From: Streptomyces fructofermentans | Lineage (GTDB): Bacteria; Actinomycetota; Actinomycetes; Streptomycetales; Streptomycetaceae | DNA length: 64,000 bases | Direction of reading: 5' to 3' | Assembly: GCF_014651055.1 (NCBI RefSeq) | Contig: NZ_BMWD01000027.1 | Span: 62,151-126,150 of the forward strand | The notes under the pieces: model-generated | Seen by the model: the letters and a program-made list of their open reading frames with translations, nothing else | What the model was told of the DNA's origin: nothing | The model's database searches: none | Position numbers and translations under genes: made by a program | In this document: in pieces, positions 26,722-34,627 of the stretch | Layout: each line of letters begins with the position of its first letter | Position numbering within the stretch: position 1 is the stretch's first letter

Positions 26722-27627
26722 ATGATTGACCTGCGTCGCCTCCATGTCCTGCGGGCCGTGGAGCACTACGGCACGGTGACCGCCGCCGCCCGCGCCCTGC
26801 ACCTGACGACGTCCGCCGCCTCGCAGCAGGTGCGCCAGCTCGCGCGCGAACTGGGCGTCGACCTGCTGGAGCCGAAGGGACGCGGTGTGCGGCTGACGGT
26901 GGCGGCGCAGAGCCTGCTCACCCACGCGGACGCGATCCAGGCCCGCTGGGAACGGGCCGAGCTGGACCTGCGGGCCGACCACGCGGACCCGGCGGGACTG
27001 CTGCGGGTGAGCGGCTTCCCCACGGCCGTCTCCGTGCTGCTCGCTCCGGCGGCGGCGCGGCTGCGCGAACGCCATCCCCGGCTCGTCCTGCGCATCCAGG
27101 AGTCGGAGGTCCCGGAGAGCTTCGACCTGCTCTTCGAGGGCGAGACCGACCTGGCGGTCGTCGAGACGACCCCGCGCAACCCTCCGCCCGGCGACGCCCG
27201 GTTCGATCAGCAGCCGCTGCTGGACGACCCGTTCGACCTGGTCGTACCCGACACGCACCGGCTGGCGGGGCTCCGCCGGATCGGTCTCGCGGAGGCGGCG
27301 CGCGAGGACTGGATCGCACCGGTCGAGTCCAGCCCGTGCCGCCCGCACGTCCTCTCGGCCTGCGGCGCCGCCGGATTCACCCCCGACGTCGTCCACCACG
27401 CCCGGGACTGGAACGCGACGGCCCATCTCGTCGCACTCGGCCTCGGGGTCGCCCTGGTGCCCCGGCTCGCCCACCTGGCGCCGCACCTCCCGGTCACCCG
27501 GGTGCGCTGCACCGGCGACCCGCACCGCAAGATCCTCACCTGCACGAGGGCGGGCGGCCGCGAACGCCCCGCCGTCGCGGCCGCGTTGGAGCAGCTCCGC
27601 GAACTGGCCGCGACCGCCGTCGCCTGA
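26722..27627 (+). CDS. LysR family transcriptional regulator
   Basis: A 301-residue LysR-type regulator. The N-terminal winged helix reads MIDLRRLHVLRAVEHYG-TVTAAARALHLTTSAASQQVRQL, and a type 2 periplasmic-binding-like effector domain fills residues about 90-295. ATG 26722 is the family-typical start; GTG 26713 is an alternative. It is divergent from the small zinc-ribbon gene and convergent with the GH51 gene (25-base gap). The usual target of a LysR regulator is the divergent gene, here the 83-residue protein. The inducer is unknown. Confidence 0.88.
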   Translation: MIDLRRLHVLRAVEHYGTVTAAARALHLTTSAASQQVRQLARELGVDLLEPKGRGVRLTVAAQSLLTHADAIQARWERAELDLRADHADPAGLLRVSGFPTAVSVLLAPAAARLRERHPRLVLRIQESEVPESFDLLFEGETDLAVVETTPRNPPPGDARFDQQPLLDDPFDLVVPDTHRLAGLRRIGLAEAAREDWIAPVESSPCRPHVLSACGAAGFTPDVVHHARDWNATAHLVALGLGVALVPRLAHLAPHLPVTRVRCTGDPHRKILTCTRAGGRERPAVAAALEQLRELAATAVA

Positions 27628-27652
27628 GCCCCGCGCGAGCCCCTCGGTGGTG

Positions 27653-29167
27653 TCAGGCCAGCCGGATCATGTTCCAGGAGAGCGGCTCCAGCACGGCGGA
27701 GAGCCTGCCGTCCCGCAGGACCGTCCCGGCGGCCGCGTGCGGCGCGACCCGCTCCGGATCGTCGAGGGTGTTGCGGGCGTCCGGGTCCGCGTCGGAGAGC
27801 ACGCTGTGCTCCACGAGTCCCGTCACCCCGAGCGTGCCGAGGTCCACCTCCAGCGGAAGGGGTTCCGTCCGGCCGCGGTTGACGGCGAGGACGGTGACCG
27901 AGCCGTCCTCGGCGCGCACGGCGGTGGCGTGCAGCAGGTCCGCCTCGCCGTACTTCCCCGTCACGTACGTCGGGGAGTCCACGCGTACGTCCAGGACCCG
28001 CCCGCGTCCGTGGCGCGCGGCCTGCGCGAAGGGGAAGAACGTCGTCTGCCGCCAGGCCGGGCCGCCCGGTTCGGTCATGATCGGCGCGATGACGTTGACG
28101 AGCTGCGCGAGGCAGGCCACTGCCACCCGGTCCGCGTGCCGCAGCAGCGCTATCAGGAGCGAGCCGAACACGACGGCGTCGAGCACCGAGTAGTTGTCCT
28201 CCAGCAGGCGCGGCGCCTCGGGCCAGTCCAGGGGGGCGGACGCGGCGCGCGCCTCCCACTCCGGCAGGTACCAGACGTTCCACTCGTCGAAGGAGAGGTT
28301 GATCCGCTTCTTCGACTTGAGCCGCGCGCCCACGTGGTCGCAGGTGGCGACGACGTTCTCGATGAACGACTCCATGTCGACGGCGGAGGCCAGGAAGGAG
28401 TCCAGGTCCCCGTCGGTCGGCCAGTAGTAGGCGTGCAGCGAGACGTGGTCGACGAGTTCGTACGTCTCCTCCAGGACCGTCGCCTCCCACTCGGCGAAGG
28501 TCGGCATGGCCTGGCTGGAGGAGCCGCAGGCGACCAGTTCGACGGAGGGGTCGATCTGGCGCATGGCGCGCGCGGTCTCGGCCGCGACCCGGCCGTACTC
28601 CCGCGCGGTCTTGTGCCCGGTCTGCCAGGGCCCGTCCATCTCGTTGCCGAGGCACCACAGCCGGATGCCGAACGGATCCTTGTCGCCGTGGGCGGCCCGC
28701 AGGTCGGAGAGCGCCGTCCCCGAGGGGTGGTTGGCGTACTCCAGGAGTTCCACTGCCTCCGCGACGCCCCTGGTGCCGAGGTTCACCGCCATCATCGGCT
28801 CGGCCTGCGGGCCGATCCGCCGGAGGAAGGCGATGTACTCGGACAGCCCGAAGCGGTTGGTCTCCGTGGACCGCCAGGCGAGGTCGAGCCTGCGGGGCCG
28901 CTGCTCGGCAGGACCGACGGAGTCCTCCCACTTGTAGCCGGAGACGAAGTTGCCGCCGGGGTACCGGACCGCCGTGACGCCGAGTTCGCGCACCAGGTCC
29001 AGGACGTCCCCGCGCAGCCCGGCCGCGTCGGCGGTGGGATGGTCCGGCTCGAAGATGCCGGTGTAGACGCAGCGGCCCAGGTGTTCCACGAACGAGCCGA
29101 ACAAGCGGGGGTTCACCTCGCCGATGGTGAAGGCGGGGTCGAGGGTGAAGCGGGCCTTTTCCTGCAT
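27653..29167 (-). CDS. GH51 alpha-L-arabinofuranosidase
   Basis: A 504-residue intracellular glycoside hydrolase family 51 enzyme that releases terminal alpha-L-arabinofuranose from arabinoxylo- or arabino-oligosaccharides. The acid/base Glu lies in CLGNEMDGPW near residue 174 and the nucleophile Glu in FDEWNVW near 294. VNPRLFGSFVEHLGR and AVRYPGGNFVSGYKW are typical N-terminal motifs. No signal peptide. ATG 29167 begins the conserved region. Its promoter region carries both TTCGAA-type boxes and a GGAAGCGCTTAC element. With the downstream-acting lactonase and importer it points to an arabinose or related pentose regulon. Confidence 0.92.
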   Translation of the reverse strand: MQEKARFTLDPAFTIGEVNPRLFGSFVEHLGRCVYTGIFEPDHPTADAAGLRGDVLDLVRELGVTAVRYPGGNFVSGYKWEDSVGPAEQRPRRLDLAWRSTETNRFGLSEYIAFLRRIGPQAEPMMAVNLGTRGVAEAVELLEYANHPSGTALSDLRAAHGDKDPFGIRLWCLGNEMDGPWQTGHKTAREYGRVAAETARAMRQIDPSVELVACGSSSQAMPTFAEWEATVLEETYELVDHVSLHAYYWPTDGDLDSFLASAVDMESFIENVVATCDHVGARLKSKKRINLSFDEWNVWYLPEWEARAASAPLDWPEAPRLLEDNYSVLDAVVFGSLLIALLRHADRVAVACLAQLVNVIAPIMTEPGGPAWRQTTFFPFAQAARHGRGRVLDVRVDSPTYVTGKYGEADLLHATAVRAEDGSVTVLAVNRGRTEPLPLEVDLGTLGVTGLVEHSVLSDADPDARNTLDDPERVAPHAAAGTVLRDGRLSAVLEPLSWNMIRLA

Positions 29168-29287
29168 GGGTGCCTGGTTCGCCTTTCGTGAGGGGACTCC
29201 TGCGCGTCGGATGCGGGCGAGGCGGTTCGGCGCCGGCTTCGAGGTGCCCCCCGTTCTCGGCGCCGCGGGTCCGATGCCCTGCCTGAC

Positions 29288-29347
29288 TGTTCGAGATTTC
29301 GTTGGATGCCCGCAACTTCGAACGGACCGTAGACAGGAAGCGCTTAC
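29288..29347 (-). promoter_or_regulatory. Operators upstream of the arabinofuranosidase gene
   Basis: Three elements lie within 60 bases: TGTTCGAGATTTCG (29288-29301), ACTTCGAAC (29315-29323) in opposite orientation, and GGAAGCGCTTAC (29336-29347) with the 8-bp palindrome AAGCGCTT. The first two resemble the box before the IclR gene; the third has the central form of LacI-family operators in Streptomyces. Confidence 0.5.
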
Positions 29348-29435
29348 TCGTCAATGGTTCGCGCAGGAACAGCGGCCCCCGCCCGGAGACCGGGCGGGGG
29401 CCGCTGAGGTGCCGTGCGGTGCGTCGTGCGGGCTG

Positions 29436-30290
29436 TCAGCCCGCGAACGGGGTCTGGGGCAGGCCCTTGCCCGCGCCGGGGACGACGAGCACCGAGCCGG
29501 CGAGCGGATGCGGTGCCTCCAGGCCCGTACGGGCCGTCGTGATGTAGAGGTCGGTCAGGCCGTCGCCGCCGAACGCGCAGGCCGTCGGGCGCGGCACGGG
29601 CAGTTCCACGACCCGGTCCAGCCTGCCGGACGGGGTGTATCGGCGGACCGCGCCGCCGTCCCAGAGGGCGACCCAGACACAGCCGTCGGCGTCGACGGTG
29701 AGGCCGTCGGGGAAGCCCGCGCCGTCCTCCACGGACACCAGGGGCCGCCTGCCGGTGGCGTGCCGGCCGTCGAAGTCGAACACGTCGACGCGCCGGGTCG
29801 GCGAGTCGATGTAGTACATGAGCCGCCCGTCGGGGCTCCAACCCGTGCCGTTGCTCACCGCGACGTCGTCGAGGACCGTCTCTGCGGTGCCGTCGGGGGC
29901 GACGCGGGAGAGGGTGCCGCCGCCCGCCGCCTCGTCGTAGCGCATGGTGCCCGCCCACAGGGCGCCGTCCGGGGCGACCGCCGCGTCGTTGGCGCGGCGG
30001 CCGGGGACGACCTCGCGGCGCAGCCACCGAAAGCCTTCGGAGCCGCCGTCGGGGCCGTACAGGCCGATGCCGTCACGGAGGTTGACGACCAGCCCGCCGC
30101 CCGCGCGCGGCTTGGCGGCGCCCACGTGCTGCCCGGTCGCCCTGACCGTGCGACGGCCCGTGTCCGGCTCGTACGTGTGGACGCGGGAGCCGAGGATGTC
30201 GATCCAGATCAGCCGCCGGCCCTCGGCGTCCCAGGTGGGGCCCTCGCCCAGGGCCGCCTCGGCCCGGACGGCCACCTCGAAGCCGTTCAT
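29436..30290 (-). CDS. SMP-30/gluconolactonase family sugar lactonase
   Basis: A 284-residue beta-propeller lactonase of the SMP-30/regucalcin family, which hydrolyses aldonolactones such as arabino- or gluconolactone to the acid with a divalent metal. Seen: the metal-ligand Glu in ALGEGPTWD near residue 16, NDAAVAPDGALWAGT near 100, SNGTGWSPDG near 145, and FPDGLTVDADGCVWVA near 195, which carries the catalytic Asp. ATG 30290 overlaps the TGA of the IclR gene by four bases, so regulator and lactonase are coupled. It would act between the dehydrogenase and the dehydratase encoded 13 kb away (inference). Confidence 0.88.
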   Translation of the reverse strand: MNGFEVAVRAEAALGEGPTWDAEGRRLIWIDILGSRVHTYEPDTGRRTVRATGQHVGAAKPRAGGGLVVNLRDGIGLYGPDGGSEGFRWLRREVVPGRRANDAAVAPDGALWAGTMRYDEAAGGGTLSRVAPDGTAETVLDDVAVSNGTGWSPDGRLMYYIDSPTRRVDVFDFDGRHATGRRPLVSVEDGAGFPDGLTVDADGCVWVALWDGGAVRRYTPSGRLDRVVELPVPRPTACAFGGDGLTDLYITTARTGLEAPHPLAGSVLVVPGAGKGLPQTPFAG

Positions 30291-31060
30291 ACCGCGCTCC
30301 GGTGCCCGAGGCGCTCGGAGAGCTGGCCCGCCCCCTTGGCCGCGAGCTGCTCCAGCTCGACGCGGCGCTCGTCGCTCCAGCGGATCATCGGTACGGAGAT
30401 GGAGAGCGCGGCGACGACGTGGCCCGCGCGGTCGCGCACCGGCGCGGCGACGCAGCTGACGTCGGGGTTCGACTCGCGGCTCTCCACCGCGACACCGCGG
30501 GACCTGATCTCCACGAGTGCCTCCCGCAGGGCGGCCGGGTCGGTGATGCTGTTCGGCGTCATCCGGACCAGGTCGGCGTCGTCCGGGATGCGCGCGCCGA
30601 GCTCGGGCTCGGGGAGCGAGGCGAGCAGCATCTTGCCCACGGAGGTGCAGTGCGCGGGCAGCCGGCGGCCGGCCGCGGACACCATGCGCACGGCGTGCGT
30701 GGAGTCCACCTTGGCGATGTAGATGACGTCGGTGCCCTCCAGGATCGCCACGTGCACGGTCTCGTCGCAGGTCTCCGCGACGGACCGGGCGACCTGCTGG
30801 CCCTCGGCGGCGAGGTCGAGCTGCTCGGAATACCTGCTCCCGAGCTGGTACGGCCGCACTCCGAGCCGGTAACGTCCCGGCTGGCCCGGCACGGGCGTGA
30901 TGTACGAGCGGGCGGCGAGCGTGGTCACGAGTTCGTGCACGGTGGTGCGCGGCAGCTGGAGGCGGCGCACGATGTCGGGGGCGGAGAGCGTGCCGTCCCC
31001 GTCGAGGAAGAGCTCGAGTATGTCGAGAGCCCTGGTTACGGCAGGTACGAGGCGTCCCAC
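30287..31060 (-). CDS. IclR family transcriptional regulator
   Basis: A 257-residue IclR-type regulator. The N-terminal winged helix begins VPAVTRALDILELF and continues RLQLPRTTVHELVTTL; the C-terminal GAF-like effector domain contains LPAHCTSVGKMLLA near residue 145 and the conserved ESNPDVSCVAAPV. GTG 31060 is chosen because GGGAGGGGG lies at a good distance and the helix-turn-helix domain begins at once; an upstream TTG at 31093 lies inside the candidate operator. It is translationally coupled to the lactonase. The palindrome TGTTCGAAATTTCAACA just upstream suggests autoregulation, and its relatives elsewhere suggest a wider regulon. Confidence 0.88.
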   Translation of the reverse strand: MGRLVPAVTRALDILELFLDGDGTLSAPDIVRRLQLPRTTVHELVTTLAARSYITPVPGQPGRYRLGVRPYQLGSRYSEQLDLAAEGQQVARSVAETCDETVHVAILEGTDVIYIAKVDSTHAVRMVSAAGRRLPAHCTSVGKMLLASLPEPELGARIPDDADLVRMTPNSITDPAALREALVEIRSRGVAVESRESNPDVSCVAAPVRDRAGHVVAALSISVPMIRWSDERRVELEQLAAKGAGQLSERLGHRSAV

Positions 31061-31078
31061 AACTGGCCCCCTCCCTAG

Positions 31079-31095
31079 TGTTCGAAATTTCAACA
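31079..31095. promoter_or_regulatory. Candidate IclR operator (autoregulatory)
   Basis: TGTTCGAAATTTCAACA is a 17-bp imperfect palindrome (TGTT-N2-AA-N-TT-N2-AACA) ending 19 bases upstream of the IclR GTG. It shares TGTTCGAAATTTC with the dehydratase promoter (reverse strand, 15929-15941) and, with one change, with the GH51 upstream region. Confidence 0.55.
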
Positions 31096-31476
31096 GCCGA
31101 TCGGCATGACGAACACAGGCTACTCACACTGTGTTTGGCCCGGCAATGGGCGGGTGCGGGCGGTTCCACGGGCCCCGGAAGGCTCCGCCCTCCGCGCCCG
31201 TCGCGTCCCCCGGGCGGCCCGAGGTGCCGAGGGCCGACGGAGGACCGGCCGTCCCGGAGCGGCGCACCCCGGGTGCCGGGGTGTCCCGGACGGCCGGAGC
31301 GGCCGGATGCCGGAGCGGCCGGGCGCCGGCGCCCGCGGCCCGGAGCTGAACTGTCCGGGGCCGCAACGGCCAGAGGGAACGCGGGTGTCGGAGCGGCTGG
31401 GTCCGGAGTCCGGGCCGGAGTGACCTCGTGCGCGGGTGGCGGTGTGCACGGCGGGCGGGGCGGGTGACCGTGGGGC
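31096..31476. other. Intergenic gap without a credible gene
   Basis: GC-rich DNA between the IclR promoter and the PucR stop. I see a 13-bp direct repeat CCGGAGCGGCCGG at 31294-31306 and 31310-31322, but no gene, RNA or clear terminator. Confidence 0.6.
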
Positions 31477-32721
31477 TCACTGGCGGCGGGTCCGGGGGTC
31501 GCCCAGTTCTCCGCGCAGACGTTGCGCCCGCAGTACCAGTTCCAGTTCGAAGCGGCGGTCCGGGTCGTCGATCTCGTCGCCCCACAGCTCGCGGATCTGG
31601 CGCAGCCGGTACCGCACGGTCTGCGGGTGGACCCCGAGCCGGGCGGCCACCTCGGGTGCCCCGCCCCTGGTCTCCAGCCAGGCCAGCAGTGTCTCCGCGA
31701 GCCGTCGCCCGTGCGTGGGACCGCAGTGGGCGAGTGGTTCCAGGCAGCGCAGCGCGAGGTCGTCGATCAGCTCCTCCGGCTGGAGCAGCACCAGCGCCTC
31801 GGTGTGCTCGGTGCAGTACAGGACCTCCCCCGGCGGCAGCAGCCCGCGCTCCATGAGACGTACCGCCGCCTCGGCCCAGCGCAGCGACTTCGCCGCCTCG
31901 GACAGCGGCACGGGCGGACCTATGGCACCCGCCCACCCCGTCAGCGCGCGGTGCAGCAGCTCCGGACGTCCGGCCGCGTCCGGCTCGGGCACGACCATCC
32001 GGGGCTGCTCGTACTCCATGTCCAGCAGCGCCCCCTGCCCCACGGCCGGGGCGACGGCCTCGCGCGCGGGGCGCAGCAGCACCCCCACCGCCACCCTCTC
32101 GGGCAGCGGCCAGCCGATCCGCGCGGCCCGCTCGGCGAGCGCCTCGGCCGGGTCGCCCCTGTGGTGCTCGACGAGGAGCAGCTCCATCAGCCGCCGCTGG
32201 AGCCGCAGCCGCTCCCCGGCCTGCCGGGCGGCGGCCTCCGCGTAGCCGCGCACGGACTGGTCGACGAGTCCGTCCAGGTACTCGTACCCGGCGTCGACCA
32301 GCTCGTACATGGCGGGCGGCGGGATCTCCACGCGCTGTCCGATCTCCGCGAAGCGGCGCCAGGCGAGCCGTACACCGAGCCGGTACATCGCCTGGAGCGC
32401 GTCCAGGCTGCGGCCGTTCAGGCCCTCGCCGCGGCCGAAGTCCTGGAACACCTCGGGGTGGACGCGGGGCCGGCCCTCGGAGGTCTCCAGGTGCTGGACG
32501 AACACCTCGATGGCCCGCCGGATCCCGATCAGCGCCATCGGCTCGCCGGAGTCGTCGAGCACCACGGGCAGATGGGGGTACTCGTGCTGTATCTCCTGGA
32601 GGATCTCCTCGGCGAGCACGGGCGCCTCGGCCATCGCCAGCGCGGCGAACTGCCGCACCTGCAGGCGCGGTACGTCGTGCCAGGCCGAGCGCACGGTGAC
32701 GGATCCCCGGCGAAGGGCCAT
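31477..32721 (-). CDS. PucR family transcriptional regulator
   Basis: A 414-residue regulator with the PucR/CdaR architecture: an N-terminal sensor-like region, a central GGDEF-like region, and a C-terminal helix-turn-helix with GAPEVAARLGVHPQTVRYRLRQI near residue 370. The family often controls purine, sugar-acid or amino-acid catabolism, and many Streptomyces copies have unknown targets. ATG 32721 lies two bases after the stop of a 50-residue membrane protein (TGACCATG), so the two are translationally coupled. It is divergent from the DUF3068 gene. Confidence 0.85.
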   Translation of the reverse strand: MALRRGSVTVRSAWHDVPRLQVRQFAALAMAEAPVLAEEILQEIQHEYPHLPVVLDDSGEPMALIGIRRAIEVFVQHLETSEGRPRVHPEVFQDFGRGEGLNGRSLDALQAMYRLGVRLAWRRFAEIGQRVEIPPPAMYELVDAGYEYLDGLVDQSVRGYAEAAARQAGERLRLQRRLMELLLVEHHRGDPAEALAERAARIGWPLPERVAVGVLLRPAREAVAPAVGQGALLDMEYEQPRMVVPEPDAAGRPELLHRALTGWAGAIGPPVPLSEAAKSLRWAEAAVRLMERGLLPPGEVLYCTEHTEALVLLQPEELIDDLALRCLEPLAHCGPTHGRRLAETLLAWLETRGGAPEVAARLGVHPQTVRYRLRQIRELWGDEIDDPDRRFELELVLRAQRLRGELGDPRTRRQ

Positions 32722-32723
32722 GG

Positions 32724-32876
32724 TCAGCGCTCCCGGCCGGCCGTCTCGTAGGTGACGAGCGGGGTGTTGGGCTGCTCGGGGGTCGCGTCGAGCAGCGCCA
32801 CGACGCCGAGGGCGGCGCCCACGGCGAGCAGGGCCGCCACCGCCGCGGTGAGCAGAGCGGCGAAGAGTCTGGACAT
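32724..32876 (-). CDS. 50-residue single-pass membrane protein
   Basis: A small open frame beginning MSRLFAALLTAAVAALLAVG, with one hydrophobic segment (about residues 4-29) and a polar C-terminus ending VTYETAGRER. It resembles the short actinobacterial DUF2613-type proteins, though I cannot confirm this. ATG 32876 has AGAGAGG upstream and the stop is followed after two bases by the pucR ATG, so it is almost certainly the first gene of a coupled pair. Function unknown; a membrane partner of the regulator is a possibility. Confidence 0.7.
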   Translation of the reverse strand: MSRLFAALLTAAVAALLAVGAALGVVALLDATPEQPNTPLVTYETAGRER

Positions 32877-33026
32877 CGCGGGTCAGCCTCTCTTTCGGAG
32901 GTCGTTCCCACCCCGGTCCACGCGTGCCGACGGCTCGCGGGCCCAGCCCCTGCGCCGCGTTCGGCGTCGCTCGGCCGGGAGGACCCCATCCGTTCCCGTC
33001 CGGCGTGCCCCAGTCTCGGCAACGCA

Positions 33027-33056
33027 TTGACACTTCGTCAAGGGTGCGCCTACGGT
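33027..33056 (+). promoter_or_regulatory. Promoter of the DUF3068 gene
   Basis: TTGACA (33027-33032), 18-bp spacer, TACGGT (33051-33056). The -35 is one arm of the inverted repeat TTGAC-ACTTC-GTCAA (33027-33041), a possible operator. Start codon at 33142. Confidence 0.5.
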
Positions 33057-33141
33057 TCCCGGCCCATACCGCACGTGCACCCTCCCCCAGCGTGCCGGCA
33101 CGTCCTCGTGCCGTGTCACCACGAGCCTCTGGAGTGCCCGG

Positions 33142-34119
33142 ATGCGCCGTTCTGTCACACCGCTCTCACTGGTCCTGCTGGGTCTGGGCGTGTTCCTTCT
33201 CGTCCTGGCCCCCCTGCTGGCCTGGTACGTCGAGCCACGGGCCCAGCGGACCCCCGTGGACATCGACTCGACGACCGTCTTCACCGGCACGGGCAGCTAT
33301 TTCGACACGAAGGAGATCGAGACCGTCGACGACACGAGGATCACCATCACCCGCCAGGTCCGGGGTGACGTCGCCGACAGCGAGAAGAGCGGCCGGGCGG
33401 TCTGGGACGTGTCCACGTCCGTCGACACCGACGCGTCGCTGCCCGCCGCCGATCCGCACGACGCGCTCCAGTGGTCGACGGAGCGCTGGGTGACCGACCG
33501 GAAGTCGAACGCCCCGGTCCACTGCTGCGACGAGACGCCGTACTTCGAGGGCGAGGCGTACCTCAAGTTCCCCTTCGACGTGCAGAAACGCTCGTACGTC
33601 TGGTGGGACAACACCCTCGGCTCGACGGTCACCCTGGCCTACCGGGGCACGAAGAGGATCCAGGGGTACGAGGGCCTCCGGTTCACCGGCAGGGTGCCCG
33701 CCACACAGACCGGGACGCGGCTCGTGCCGGGCAGCATCGTGGGCGAGCCGGACCGCGGGCAGGTGCTCGCCGAGGAGTGGTACGCGAACCACGGCATCGA
33801 ACTCGTCGCCGACCAGCGCACGGGCCGGATCATCTACGCGGCCATCGGCCCCCGCAAGACCCTCCGGGCGCCGGGCGGCGAGAAGGACGCCGCCGTGCTC
33901 CTCGACAGCCGGCGGGTCGCGTTCACCGAGCGGACCCAGAAGGAGCAGGTCGAGCTCGCCGACGCGGACAGCGGCCGGCTGCGCCTGGTGGGGACCACGC
34001 TGCCGATCGGGGCGGGTGTGGCCGGTTTCCTCCTCACCGCGCTGGGGGTCGTTTTGGTGGTACGAGGGCGTCCGCATCCCGAAACGTCCGAGAGCTCCCA
34101 GCAAACGCTCACGATGTGA
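33142..34119 (+). CDS. DUF3068 (PorA-like) membrane-anchored protein
   Basis: A 325-residue protein with a hydrophobic segment at each end (about residues 8-28 and 287-309) and a large external beta-rich domain. YFEGEAYLKFPFDVQKRSYVWWDNTL (in two parts, near 134-160) is typical of the actinobacterial DUF3068 family, some members of which are named PorA-like. No enzymatic motif is seen. Two adjacent cysteines occur in HCCDET. It stands upstream of the envelope glycan operon and divergent from the PucR pair; an envelope role is likely but unproven. ATG 33142 begins the transmembrane segment. Confidence 0.8.
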   Translation: MRRSVTPLSLVLLGLGVFLLVLAPLLAWYVEPRAQRTPVDIDSTTVFTGTGSYFDTKEIETVDDTRITITRQVRGDVADSEKSGRAVWDVSTSVDTDASLPAADPHDALQWSTERWVTDRKSNAPVHCCDETPYFEGEAYLKFPFDVQKRSYVWWDNTLGSTVTLAYRGTKRIQGYEGLRFTGRVPATQTGTRLVPGSIVGEPDRGQVLAEEWYANHGIELVADQRTGRIIYAAIGPRKTLRAPGGEKDAAVLLDSRRVAFTERTQKEQVELADADSGRLRLVGTTLPIGAGVAGFLLTALGVVLVVRGRPHPETSESSQQTLTM

Positions 34120-34627
34120 TGAGACGTCAGCTCCACAAAGCACCGAAATTGTCACTTCGGTGAGTAGCCGCGAGGAACGAGCGGGCGAAAACTGTCCACC
34201 CCACCCGAACACAGCCCGCCCACACCCACCGCACCAACCGGCACCCGCCACCCCTCGGCCCCGGACCCCACGACCGGCCCCGGCGGCCGAGTTCCACCGA
34301 ACAGTTCCACGCGCCACCCGTCCGTACGGACGCGCTCCGCGGGACATTCAGGGTCCCGCACCGGGCGCTCCGCGGCGGAGCGGTCCCCCCACGGACCGCG
34401 ACCCGGCCCGGGATGCCGGGGCCCGCACCCGAGCGGTGCGGGCCCCGCGGCCCGGCCGGACACGACCGTTCCGACCCGCCCCGACAGCCGGACCCCGCGC
34501 CGCGGGACCCGGCCGATCCACCCCACGACCTCGACCGATCCGCATCGGGAGACCCACAGGAGGAGCGCACCGAGTTCCGCCTTGAACCCCTCGCTGGTTC
34601 CGCACCCCGAGACGAGTTGGAGCACCC
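34120..34627. other. Intergenic gap before the glycan operon, with one inverted repeat
   Basis: A 508-base C-rich stretch. CACCGAA (34141-34147) and TTCGGTG (34156-34162) form a perfect 7-bp inverted repeat 22 bases past the DUF3068 stop, either a weak terminator or an operator. The rest is proline-codon-like low complexity on one strand; open frames there look like shadows. A long leader of the operon is possible. Confidence 0.55.
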
